64,000 nucleotides of DNA. It comes from Bradyrhizobium sp. CCGUVB1N3 (lineage in GTDB: Bacteria; Pseudomonadota; Alphaproteobacteria; Rhizobiales; Xanthobacteraceae). The DNA lies in contig NZ_JANADR010000001.1 of assembly GCF_024199925.1 (NCBI RefSeq), positions 5,707,501 through 5,771,500 of the forward strand. The letters are read 5' to 3'. The position numbers were made by a program, and so were the translations under genes. Shown piece after piece: positions 48,008 through 55,915 of this stretch (positions within the stretch are counted from its first letter, which is position 1; every line of letters begins with the position of its first letter). The notes beneath the pieces are model-generated. The model saw nothing but the letters and a program-made list of their open reading frames with translations. It was not told the DNA's origin and ran no database searches.

Positions 48008-49810
48008 TTGCTTGACCGGACGCAGCCTGATTCCAGCCTGAACGCCGAGGATGCCGCGTCCGCGGGCGTTCAGGACCATTCGGCTGAGGAGAAGCAGGTC
48101 GCGCAAGGCTGGCGGCCGCTGAACTGGCTCAAGCGCGCCGGGCAGTTCTTCTTCGCGCTCTCGTTCTCGAGCCTCACTCGCCGCATCGTCTCGCTGAACC
48201 TCGCCGGCCTCGTCGCGCTGGTCGCGAGCATCCTTTATTTGTCGCAGTTCCGCGCCGGCCTGATCGACGCGCGCGCGCAGAGCCTGTTGGTGCAGGGCGA
48301 GATCATCGCGGGCGCGATCGCGGCATCCGCGACGGTGCAGACCAACGCCATCACCATCGATCCCGACCGGCTGCTCGACCTCAAGCTCGGCGACAGCTAT
48401 GGCGGTTCGGACGACTATTCGCCGCTGGATTTCCCGATCAATCCGGAGCGCGTGGCGCCGGTGCTGCGCACGCTGATCTCGCCGACCAAGACGCGCGCCC
48501 GGATCTACGATCCCAACGGCATCCTGCTGCTCGACAGCCGCAACCTCGAGAACGTGCTGCGCTACGACCTGCCGCCGCCGTCCGAGAAGCCCGGCATCCT
48601 TGAACGCGGCATGACCTCGGTGCGCACCTGGCTCAACCGCGGCGACCTGCCGCTCTATCGCGAGCTCGGGCCCGAGAACGGCAACGGCTATGACGAGGTG
48701 GGTGACGCGCTGAAGGGCCAGAAGCGGTCGATGGTGCGGGTCAATTCGCGCGGCGAGGTGATCGTCTCGGTCGCGGTGCCCGTGCTGCGCTCGCGCGCCA
48801 TCCATGGCGCGCTGATGCTGTCAACGCAGGGTGACGACATCGACCAGATGGTCACCGCCGAGCGGCTCGCGATCCTGAAAGTCGGCGGCGTCGCGGCCGC
48901 CGTCATGATCATGCTGTCGCTGCTGCTCGCAAGCACGATCGCAGGTCCCGTGCGACGCCTCGCCGACAGCGCCGAGCGCGTCCGCCGCCGCATCAAGTCC
49001 CGCGTGGAGATCCCCGACTTCACCCGCCGCCGCGACGAGATCGGCCATCTCTCCGGCGCGCTGCGCGACATGACCAATGCGCTCTATCGCCGCATCGAGG
49101 CGATCGAGATGTTCGCCGCCGATGTCGCGCACGAGCTGAAGAACCCGCTGACCTCGCTGCGCTCGGCGGTCGAGACCTTGCCGCTGGCGCGCAACGACAC
49201 CAGCCGCGCGCGCCTGCTCGAAGTGATCGAGCACGACGTGAAGCGGCTCGACCGGCTGATCTCGGACATTTCGGATGCGAGCCGGCTCGACGCCGAATTG
49301 CAGCGGCAGGATGCGATCCCCGTCGACCTCAGGCGACTGCTGACGACGCTCACCTCGGTCGCCAACGAGACCAAGCTCGGCCATGACGTCGCGGTCGAAA
49401 CCCGCTTCGAGGGCCGCGGCCCGACCGACGGCTTGTCCGTGACCGGCCACGATTCGCGGCTCGGGCAGGTGATCTCCAATCTGCTGTCGAACGCGCAATC
49501 CTTCTCCGAGCCCGGCAACAAGGTGCGCATGACCTGCCGCCGCGTGCGGACCGAGATCGAGATCGTGGTCGACGATGACGGTCCCGGCATCCGCGAGGAC
49601 GCGCTGGAGCGCATCTTCGAGCGCTTCTACACCGATCGCCCGCATCAGGGCTTTGGCCAGAACTCCGGCCTTGGCCTGTCGATCTCCAAGCAGATCATCG
49701 AGGCTCATGGCGGACGCATCTGGGCGGAGAATCGCGCAGGTCCCCCGGACGAGGACGGCGTGCCGACGGTTGCCGGCGCGCGCTTCGTGGTGAGGCTGCC
49801 GGCGCTATGA
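48008..49810 (+). CDS. chvG: Sensor histidine kinase ChvG
   Basis: A 600-residue membrane histidine kinase. Two transmembrane helices (about residues 66-88 and about 287-312) flank a periplasmic sensor domain, then comes HAMP (GPVRRLADSAERVRRR), the H-box with His375 in AADVAHELKNPL, and the ATPase domain with N-box (NLLSNAQSFSEP), G1 DDDGPGI and GLGLSISKQI. The start is a TTG at 48008. The long cytosolic N-terminal tail is typical of ChvG/ExoS. It ends in an ATGA overlap with the HPr kinase gene. It phosphorylates ChvI. Confidence 0.93.
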   Translation: MLDRTQPDSSLNAEDAASAGVQDHSAEEKQVAQGWRPLNWLKRAGQFFFALSFSSLTRRIVSLNLAGLVALVASILYLSQFRAGLIDARAQSLLVQGEIIAGAIAASATVQTNAITIDPDRLLDLKLGDSYGGSDDYSPLDFPINPERVAPVLRTLISPTKTRARIYDPNGILLLDSRNLENVLRYDLPPPSEKPGILERGMTSVRTWLNRGDLPLYRELGPENGNGYDEVGDALKGQKRSMVRVNSRGEVIVSVAVPVLRSRAIHGALMLSTQGDDIDQMVTAERLAILKVGGVAAAVMIMLSLLLASTIAGPVRRLADSAERVRRRIKSRVEIPDFTRRRDEIGHLSGALRDMTNALYRRIEAIEMFAADVAHELKNPLTSLRSAVETLPLARNDTSRARLLEVIEHDVKRLDRLISDISDASRLDAELQRQDAIPVDLRRLLTTLTSVANETKLGHDVAVETRFEGRGPTDGLSVTGHDSRLGQVISNLLSNAQSFSEPGNKVRMTCRRVRTEIEIVVDDDGPGIREDALERIFERFYTDRPHQGFGQNSGLGLSISKQIIEAHGGRIWAENRAGPPDEDGVPTVAGARFVVRLPAL

Positions 49811-50331
49811 GCGAGGACAGCGCCAGCGTCCACGCCTCCGCGGTCAGAATAGGGAATGTCGGCGTGCTGATCCGGGGGCCCTCGGGCGCGGGCAAGTCGC
49901 GCCTTGCCTTCGATTTGATCATGGCGGGCCGTAGCGGGTTGGTCGAAACTGCCGTTTTGGTGGGCGACGACCGTGTCCATCTGGCGACAGTCGGCAACGA
50001 AATTGTGGTCCGCCCTGCCCCCGTCCTGGCCGGCCTGATCGAGATCCGGGGCCTCGGCATCCGCCGCTGCGACTTCGTGGGACATGCGACCGTCGGCCTC
50101 GTGGTCGATCTCGCCGCGCCCGATGCTGAGCGCCTGCCGCCGCCGGAGGCCCTGAAAACCACCATTTCCGGTGTCGAATTACCGCGAATCCCGGTCGGAG
50201 CCGGTTACCAGCCCCTCCCCCTGGTTGTCGCGGCCTTGACCACTACCAAGAGTTCATCTTCCGTTAACCCTTCGGGCGATTGTTTGAAGGGAAATTGTAA
50301 CCATATGAACCACACTATCGCGACCGAATAG
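49807..50331 (+). CDS. hprK: Short HPr kinase/phosphorylase-like protein
   Basis: A 174-residue C-terminal-domain-only HPr kinase of the type found in alphaproteobacteria. The P-loop is GPSGAGKSRL (residues 24-33) and the downstream DDRVHL and GLIEIRGLGIRR capture the HprK signature (about residues 60-90). It would phosphorylate the regulatory Ser of HPr. The start overlaps chvG by 4 bases, linking the phosphotransferase branch to the ChvGI operon, as in other Rhizobiales. The N-terminal domain present in Firmicutes HprK is absent. Confidence 0.9.
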   Translation: MSEDSASVHASAVRIGNVGVLIRGPSGAGKSRLAFDLIMAGRSGLVETAVLVGDDRVHLATVGNEIVVRPAPVLAGLIEIRGLGIRRCDFVGHATVGLVVDLAAPDAERLPPPEALKTTISGVELPRIPVGAGYQPLPLVVAALTTTKSSSSVNPSGDCLKGNCNHMNHTIATE

Positions 50332-50464
50332 ATCGGCGCACCTCCCCTCATCCATCCGTCTAGATTCAGGGAGATACGCAACATCCCCTCTTGCGCGGGG
50401 GCTCTGGATGGTCAAAGTGGCGCGTTCGTGCGGCGCACCAAAAGCGCCCACGAGGAGTTTTCCG

Positions 50465-50866
50465 ATGATTGGTCTAGTACTTGTGACCCACGGGCGCCTT
50501 GCCGACGAGTTCAAGGCAGCGCTTGAGCATGTCATGGGCCCACAAAAGCAAATCGAAGCGATCACGATCGGCGCCGAGGATGATTCCGATCTCTGTCGAA
50601 GCGACATTATCGAGGCGGTTAATCGCGTCGATTCCGGCGACGGCGTTGCGATCCTCACCGACATGTTCGGCGGTACGCCGTCCAACCTTGCAATATCCTG
50701 CATGAGCCGACCCAAGGTCGAAGTGCTCGCGGGCATCAATCTTCCGATGCTGGTAAAGCTCGCCAAGGTGCGCGAGGAGCGTGCGCTGCCCGACGCGATC
50801 GCGATGGCCCAGGAAGCAGGCCGTAAATACGTCACCATCGCCAGCCGCGTGCTCGCCGGCAAATGA
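50465..50866 (+). CDS. PTS EIIA component (mannose family)
   Basis: A 133-residue EIIA-Man-like phosphocarrier. The phospho-His is H9 (VLVTHGRLA) and the DMFGGTPSNL motif (about residues 61-70) forms the active-site rim. There is no IIB, IIC or IID gene, so it acts in regulation, not sugar transport. The ATG at 50465 is preceded by GAGGAG. The 133-base region after hprK (50332-50464) carries this gene's leader. It is followed by HPr in overlap. Confidence 0.93.
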   Translation: MIGLVLVTHGRLADEFKAALEHVMGPQKQIEAITIGAEDDSDLCRSDIIEAVNRVDSGDGVAILTDMFGGTPSNLAISCMSRPKVEVLAGINLPMLVKLAKVREERALPDAIAMAQEAGRKYVTIASRVLAGK

Positions 50867-51204
50867 GCGACGACGGCGCGCCACTCGGAAGTGAGGCCGG
50901 TTCCGCTGCCGGGACGGGCGTACCCGAGGGAGCGATTTCCAAAGAGTTGTTGATCATCAACAAGCGCGGCCTGCATGCGCGCGCATCCGCCAAGTTCGTG
51001 CAGGCGGTGGAACGATTCAACGCGCAGGTCTGGGTGACGCGCGGCGGCGAGACCGTCGGCGGCACCTCGATCATGGGATTGATGATGCTGGCCGCCGGGC
51101 CCGGAACGACGATCACCGTTTCAGCCAAGGGCGATGACGCAGAAGCCGCGCTCGCCGCGATCACCGAGCTCGTTGAAAGCAAGTTCAACGAGGAAGGGAC
51201 GTAA
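50863..51204 (+). CDS. Phosphocarrier protein HPr
   Basis: A 113-residue HPr with an N-terminal extension of about 26 residues over the canonical fold. The active-site H38 is in KRGLHARAS and the regulatory Ser is S69 in GGTSIMGLMML, both needed for the EI/EIIA cascade and HprK control respectively. The ATG overlaps the EIIA stop. No EI gene follows; the gene ends at a family C repeat. The chain HprK-EIIA-HPr next to ChvGI resembles the nitrogen/carbon regulatory PTS of Rhizobiales. Confidence 0.93.
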   Translation: MSDDGAPLGSEAGSAAGTGVPEGAISKELLIINKRGLHARASAKFVQAVERFNAQVWVTRGGETVGGTSIMGLMMLAAGPGTTITVSAKGDDAEAALAAITELVESKFNEEGT

Positions 51205-51226
51205 GCGGCTTCAGCGAACGAGGCTG

Positions 51227-51318
51227 CGTAGGGTGGGCAAAGGCGCGACGCGCCGTGCCCACCATCCTTCGATGATAGCAACAGAAGCGGTGGGCACGCT
51301 TCGCTTTGCCCACCCTAC
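51227..51318. repeat. MITE-like repeat (family C, copy 2)
   Basis: CGTAGGGTGGGCAAAGGCGCGACGCGCCGTGCCCACCATC...GCGGTGGGCACGCTTCGCTTTGCCCACCCTACG. Reverse-complemented, it matches 8328-8457 throughout except for the ~32-base insertion in that copy. It lies between HPr and the convergent glycosyltransferase gene. Confidence 0.87.
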
Positions 51319-51328
51319 GAGCCTTCGA

Positions 51329-52954
51329 TCACTTCTCCGGCGGCGCGACGTAGACGTTCCACGTCATCGCAGGGCCTGCCTTGCCATGGGTGAAGCGGCG
51401 CGTCGTCATCACGATCCGCTCGGCGTTCGGCGCAGTTTCCTTGACCCATTTATCGAAACCGTCCGCGCGGCCGTCGGTCGGATCGAACACCCCGATGAAG
51501 CCGAGGCGTTTGACGTCCTCCGCTGCGGTCAGGCCGGAACTCCAGGCTTCGTGCGGCGTGAACGGGCTCGGATGATCGGGGCTGTAGAACGCCATCGGCT
51601 GGATGGTTTCCATGGTGCCGGCAACGATCGGCCAGCGTGAGCCGAAGCGCGCGTGCCAGGCTTGCGTCAATTCGCGCGCGAGCTCCGAGCGCGCGCCATA
51701 GGTCGCGGTGTTGCCCGCATTCGCCGCCATCTCGCGCGCGGCGATCCAGGGCGAGGCGGCGAGCGTTGCCAGCGACAGCACGAGCCAGATCGCCGTGACG
51801 TTGAACAGGCTCGCGCGCTGCACGCGCAGCGCTGGAATCGACACCAGCGCCAGCGGCACCAGGAAGAACAGCGAGATGCCCCAATCGGTCTTCATGTAGA
51901 TGCCGAAGGCCAGCGCGCCGAGCGGCGGGCCGACCGCGACGATGATCTGGATGATCCAGACGTTCAGCGCCCGCGAAACGTTGACGCCAGGATTGTCGCC
52001 GCGCGCCCAGGCGCGGGTGACGATCGCCAGCGGATCGCGCATGAGCAGTCTCCGCCACGGCGGCACCAGCGCCATTGCCAGCGCCGCCAGCGCCACGGGC
52101 AGCGCGAGCAGCGCGAAATTGTGCACGACGTAGCCGCGCACGAGCTCGTTGATCTGCGCGCGATCGGTGAGGCTGTAGGTGTCGCCGGCATAGGTCAGCG
52201 GCACGAAATGTGCGTCAGCCAGCCAGATGCCATGCGGGACCATCGCGACGAGGAGCGTTGCGATCGCAACCCATGGCGCCGGCGAGGCCAGGAATCTGAC
52301 GCGGTCCGGATGGATCAGCGCGGCAAGGCCGATGGCGCCGATCATGGTCAGCACCCAGTATTTCGTCATCAGCGCGAGCGCGCCGGCGAGCCCGAGCAGG
52401 ACGCCGGATTGCCAGCTCCGTTTCTCGAACGCGTTGAGATAGGCGAGCACGAGGAGCGGCAGCGTGACGAGCTGCAACAAATCCGGATTGTACTTGAAAC
52501 CCTTGAAATTGAAGATCGGGTAGAGCGCGGTCATCACCAGGACGAGGAACGCGCGCTTGGCGTCGACCACGCGCAGCGCGATCAGCCAACAGATCACCAT
52601 GCCGGCGCTGACGGTCGCCATCGCGAGCGCATAGGTCGCCCAATCCACAGGGGGAAAGACCTTGAACCAGAGACCCGCGATCCAGCCCGACAGCGGCGGG
52701 TGCTTGCCATAGCCGAGCAGGAATTTCTGGCCCCACGCATAGGCTTCTGCGACGTCCATATGAACGTCCTGCGCTGCCTTCAGATTGATCAGAATGAAGG
52801 TCCAGATCACCGCATGGATGATTGCGAGCTGGATCACCAGCCACAGGCGGGTCTTGGGATCGGTGGCGCTGGCGACCAGCCGGGCCACGAGCCGCCTGGG
52901 GCTCAAAGCGCTTTTCGCGTGCGTTCCGGCGGGCAGGATCGAAGTCGTCGACAT
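51329..52954 (-). CDS. ArnT-like family 39 glycosyltransferase
   Basis: A 541-residue polytopic membrane glycosyltransferase of the PMT/ArnT superfamily that uses polyprenyl-phosphate sugars. The first helix (about residues 41-60) is followed by a luminal loop with EAYAWGQKFLLGYGKHPPLSGWI; the acidic residue before HPPL and the HPP itself are hallmarks. About ten more helices run to residue 405, then a periplasmic C domain. The acceptor (lipid A, hopanoid or another lipid) is unknown. It starts at the ATG at 52954, divergent from lepA. Confidence 0.88.
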   Translation of the reverse strand: MSTTSILPAGTHAKSALSPRRLVARLVASATDPKTRLWLVIQLAIIHAVIWTFILINLKAAQDVHMDVAEAYAWGQKFLLGYGKHPPLSGWIAGLWFKVFPPVDWATYALAMATVSAGMVICWLIALRVVDAKRAFLVLVMTALYPIFNFKGFKYNPDLLQLVTLPLLVLAYLNAFEKRSWQSGVLLGLAGALALMTKYWVLTMIGAIGLAALIHPDRVRFLASPAPWVAIATLLVAMVPHGIWLADAHFVPLTYAGDTYSLTDRAQINELVRGYVVHNFALLALPVALAALAMALVPPWRRLLMRDPLAIVTRAWARGDNPGVNVSRALNVWIIQIIVAVGPPLGALAFGIYMKTDWGISLFFLVPLALVSIPALRVQRASLFNVTAIWLVLSLATLAASPWIAAREMAANAGNTATYGARSELARELTQAWHARFGSRWPIVAGTMETIQPMAFYSPDHPSPFTPHEAWSSGLTAAEDVKRLGFIGVFDPTDGRADGFDKWVKETAPNAERIVMTTRRFTHGKAGPAMTWNVYVAPPEK

Positions 52955-53067
52955 GGGTGGTTGCGTAGCGCGTTTTGGCCCCGCGTGGAATCAGCTTGGC
53001 GTGAAGAAAGGCCCGAAAATACAGTAATATGGTTGCCGCACGGGGATGTGAGTGGTATCCCGCGCCC

Positions 53068-54879
53068 ATGACGACCGCCCCCATTTCCAACATCCGCAAT
53101 TTCTCCATCGTCGCCCATATCGACCATGGCAAATCGACGCTGGCCGACCGCCTGATCCAGATGACGGGTGGGCTGTCCGAGCGCGAAATGGCCGGCAAGG
53201 AGCAGGTGCTCGATTCCATGGATATCGAGCGCGAGCGCGGCATCACCATCAAGGCGCAGACCGTCCGGCTCTCGTACCGCGCCAAGGACGGCAAGGATTA
53301 CATCTTCAACCTGATGGACACGCCCGGCCATGTCGACTTCGCCTATGAGGTCTCGCGGTCGCTGGCGGCCTGCGAGGGTTCCCTGCTCGTGGTCGACGCC
53401 AGCCAGGGCGTCGAGGCGCAGACGCTCGCCAATGTCTATCAGGCGCTCGACAACAATCACGAGATCGTCCCGGTCCTGAACAAGGTCGACCTTCCGGCCG
53501 CCGAGCCGGAAAAGATCAAGCAGCAGATCGAGGACGTCATCGGCATCGACGCGTCGGACGCGGTGATGATCTCGGCCAAGACCGGGCTCGGCGTCCCCGA
53601 TGTGCTGGAGGCCATCGTCAACCGCCTTCCGGCGCCGAAGGGCGACCGCGACGCGACCTTGAAGGCGCTGCTGGTCGACAGCTGGTACGACGTCTATCTC
53701 GGCGTCGTCGTGCTGATCCGTGTCGTCGACGGCGTCATGAAGAAGGGCAGCCGCGTCCGCATGATGGGCACCGGCGCGGCCTACGACGTCGAGCGCGTCG
53801 GCTTCTTCACGCCGAAGATGCAGCAGGTCGACGAGCTCGGTCCCGGCGAGATCGGCTTCATCACCGCGGCGATCAAGGAGGTCGCGGACACCCGCGTCGG
53901 CGACACCATCACCGACGACAAAAAGCCGGTCGCCGAGATGCTGTCGGGCTTCAAGCCGGCGATCCCCGTGGTGTTCTGCGGCCTGTTCCCGGTCGATGCC
54001 GACGACTTCGAAACGCTGCGCGCCGCGATGGGCAAGCTGCGCCTCAACGACGCCAGCTTCTCCTTCGAGATGGAGACCTCGGCCGCGCTCGGCTTCGGCT
54101 TCCGCTGCGGCTTCCTCGGCCTCTTGCATCTGGAGATCATCCAGGAGCGGCTGTCGCGCGAGTTCGACCTCAATTTGATCGCGACCGCACCGAGCGTCAT
54201 CTACAAGATGAAGCTGACCGACGGCACCGAGATCGAGATCCACAATCCCGTCGACATGCCCGACGTGGTCAAGATCGCAGAGATCGACGAGCCCTGGATC
54301 GAGGCCACGATCCTCACACCGGACGAATATCTCGGCAGCGTGCTGAAGCTGTGCCAGGACCGCCGCGGCTCGCAGAAGGAGCTCACCTACGTCGGCTCCC
54401 GCGCGATGGTGAAGTACGATTTGCCGCTCAACGAGGTCGTGTTCGACTTCTACGACCGCCTGAAATCGGTCTCCAAGGGCTACGCCTCGTTCGACTATCA
54501 TCTCACCGACTACAAGCCGGCCGATCTCGTCAAGATGCAGATCCTGGTCAACGCCGAGCCGGTCGATGCGCTCTCGATGCTGGTGCATCGCACCCGCGCG
54601 GAGGGCCGCGGCCGCGCCATGGTCGAGAAGATGAAGGAGCTGATCCCGCCGCACATGTTCCAGATCCCGATCCAGGCGGCGATCGGCGGCAAGGTGATCG
54701 CCCGCGAAACCGTCCGCGCGCTGCGCAAGGACGTCACCGCGAAGTGCTATGGCGGCGACATCACGCGTAAGCGGAAGCTTCTCGAGAAGCAGAAGGAAGG
54801 CAAGAAGAAGATGCGGCAGTTCGGCAAGGTCGACATCCCGCAGGAAGCTTTCATCGCGGCGCTGAAGGTCGATAGCTGA
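53068..54879 (+). CDS. lepA: Elongation factor 4
   Basis: LepA (EF4) is a translation GTPase that back-translocates or remodels ribosomes. The 603-residue protein has G1 [10 protein letters not shown]3 DTPGHVDF, and G4 NKVD, then EF-G-like domains II-V and the LepA-specific C-terminal domain ([40 protein letters not shown]). The ATG at 53068 ([12 protein letters not shown]) gives the normal length; a GTG-side extension upstream is not conserved. It is divergent from the ArnT-like gene. Confidence 0.96.
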   Translation: MTTAPISNIRNFSIVAHIDHGKSTLADRLIQMTGGLSEREMAGKEQVLDSMDIERERGITIKAQTVRLSYRAKDGKDYIFNLMDTPGHVDFAYEVSRSLAACEGSLLVVDASQGVEAQTLANVYQALDNNHEIVPVLNKVDLPAAEPEKIKQQIEDVIGIDASDAVMISAKTGLGVPDVLEAIVNRLPAPKGDRDATLKALLVDSWYDVYLGVVVLIRVVDGVMKKGSRVRMMGTGAAYDVERVGFFTPKMQQVDELGPGEIGFITAAIKEVADTRVGDTITDDKKPVAEMLSGFKPAIPVVFCGLFPVDADDFETLRAAMGKLRLNDASFSFEMETSAALGFGFRCGFLGLLHLEIIQERLSREFDLNLIATAPSVIYKMKLTDGTEIEIHNPVDMPDVVKIAEIDEPWIEATILTPDEYLGSVLKLCQDRRGSQKELTYVGSRAMVKYDLPLNEVVFDFYDRLKSVSKGYASFDYHLTDYKPADLVKMQILVNAEPVDALSMLVHRTRAEGRGRAMVEKMKELIPPHMFQIPIQAAIGGKVIARETVRALRKDVTAKCYGGDITRKRKLLEKQKEGKKKMRQFGKVDIPQEAFIAALKVDS

Positions 54880-54978
54880 GCCGGATGAAGGTCCGGCCTG
54901 AGGCTTCCGCGGCCGGGCAACAAAAAGCTCGAAAACAACCCCATGCAAAGTAGCCCTACCTGCGTTATGGGCGCTCTC

Positions 54979-55087
54979 CCCCTCATCCTGAGGAGCCCGC
55001 GAGAGCGGGCGTCTCGAAGGATGGCCGCGGGCAAGATGCGGGCCTTCATGGTTCGAGACGCGCGTTCCGCGCTCCTCACCATGAGGG
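54979..55087. repeat. Intergenic inverted-arm repeat (family E)
   Basis: CCCTCATCCTGAGGAGCCCGCGAGAGCGGGCGTCTCGAAGGATGGCC...GGTTCGAGACGCGCGTTCCGCGCTCCTCACCATGAGGG. The two arms share the order CTCATxxTGAGGAG-hairpin-GTCTCGAA in inverted orientation. The rest of 54880-55229 (350 bases between lepA and the next gene) holds no gene I can support; a GCCGGA/TCCGGC stem directly follows the lepA stop. Confidence 0.8.
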
Positions 55088-55229
55088 TCTATGACGCAGT
55101 AGGCGTAGCCGGCAACGGCCGACATGAGGCTTTCCGATTTTACGAAATAAGGTTGACACGTCGGGCAAATCACCGGCATGATGGCATCATCGCGGCCCGT
55201 GGGACTTGGGGTCCTGCCGGGGGACGAAG

Positions 55230-55751
55230 ATGCATCGTTCGATCAACGTTATCGCGGCCGTGGGCCTTGCACTTGGTGGCGCCCTGGGAATGGCGGGGGC
55301 CATGGTCACGCAACGGAATGTCCAGGGGATTCTGTGGGCGATCGACGGCTCGGGACTTGTGATGGCCGCAGCGCTGCTCGCCACAAAATACTTTCGAACC
55401 GGACATGACGTCGTCGCCGGCGGCTTTCTCGTCTTTGCCATCGGCGAGGGTGTCATCATGCTGTCAGGCCCGGCCGCGGGTCTTGCGGGCAGCGTCCCGG
55501 CCTTTGCCGCCGGCAGCGCTCTCTGGGGGACGGCGCTTCTCCTCATCAGCATTCCCGGGCTGTTCGCCATGCCAATCCGAATCCTCGGCATCGTGAGCGC
55601 GGTCCTGTTCATCGTCACCGCGGCGAGAATTTTCTGGGGTGAGCCGCTAGAGCCAACGTCCACACCGTTGCCGACCTACGCCTATCCCGTGCTGGTCGCG
55701 ACCTTCATCGGCTGGATCTGGACACTCTGGCGCGAAGCCGACGGCAAATAG
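55230..55751 (+). CDS. Predicted five- to six-helix membrane protein
   Basis: A 173-residue protein that is almost wholly hydrophobic, with about six predicted helices (e.g. residues 5-22, 34-51, 62-80, 92-110, 114-132, 148-165). I do not recognise a conserved family. It starts at the ATG at 55230 (MHRSINVIAAVGL). It opens the accessory tail of the window: upstream is repeat E, downstream is a degraded copy of another small membrane protein. No operon is evident. Confidence 0.75.
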   Translation: MHRSINVIAAVGLALGGALGMAGAMVTQRNVQGILWAIDGSGLVMAAALLATKYFRTGHDVVAGGFLVFAIGEGVIMLSGPAAGLAGSVPAFAAGSALWGTALLLISIPGLFAMPIRILGIVSAVLFIVTAARIFWGEPLEPTSTPLPTYAYPVLVATFIGWIWTLWREADGK

Positions 55752-55773
55752 CGTTCCGCGTTATCTGCGAGAT

Positions 55774-55836
55774 TTATTGTTGGCTCTCGCCGCCTTGTTC
55801 TTCCTGTCTATGCGAGACATGACTTGTCCCGTTTGC
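55774..55836 (+). pseudogene. Remnant of a small membrane-protein gene (paralogue of 63785)
   Basis: The frame reads L-L-L-A-L-A-A-L-F-F-L-S-M-R-D-M-T, which aligns with V-L-L-A-L-A-V-L-F-F-L-N-M-R-D-M-T of the intact gene at 63785-63997, including the helix and the RDMT exit. Neither the start nor the second helix is present, so this is a truncated piece. Confidence 0.65.
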
Positions 55837-55915
55837 AATCAAGCTCACGCGGCGGCGCAATATGTCGCGCAGGGCCAACAACGGACATTCCAAACAGGGG
55901 GACGACGCCGGCTTA

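Noticed and set aside
52903..55179. 758-codon frame opposite lepA
   Set aside because: It covers lepA antisense plus a repeat module; His/Asp/Arg-rich shadow with no domain.
55153..55181. TTGACA as a sigma-70 promoter for the membrane gene at 55230
   Set aside because: The -35 is good but no acceptable -10 lies 16-18 bases away.
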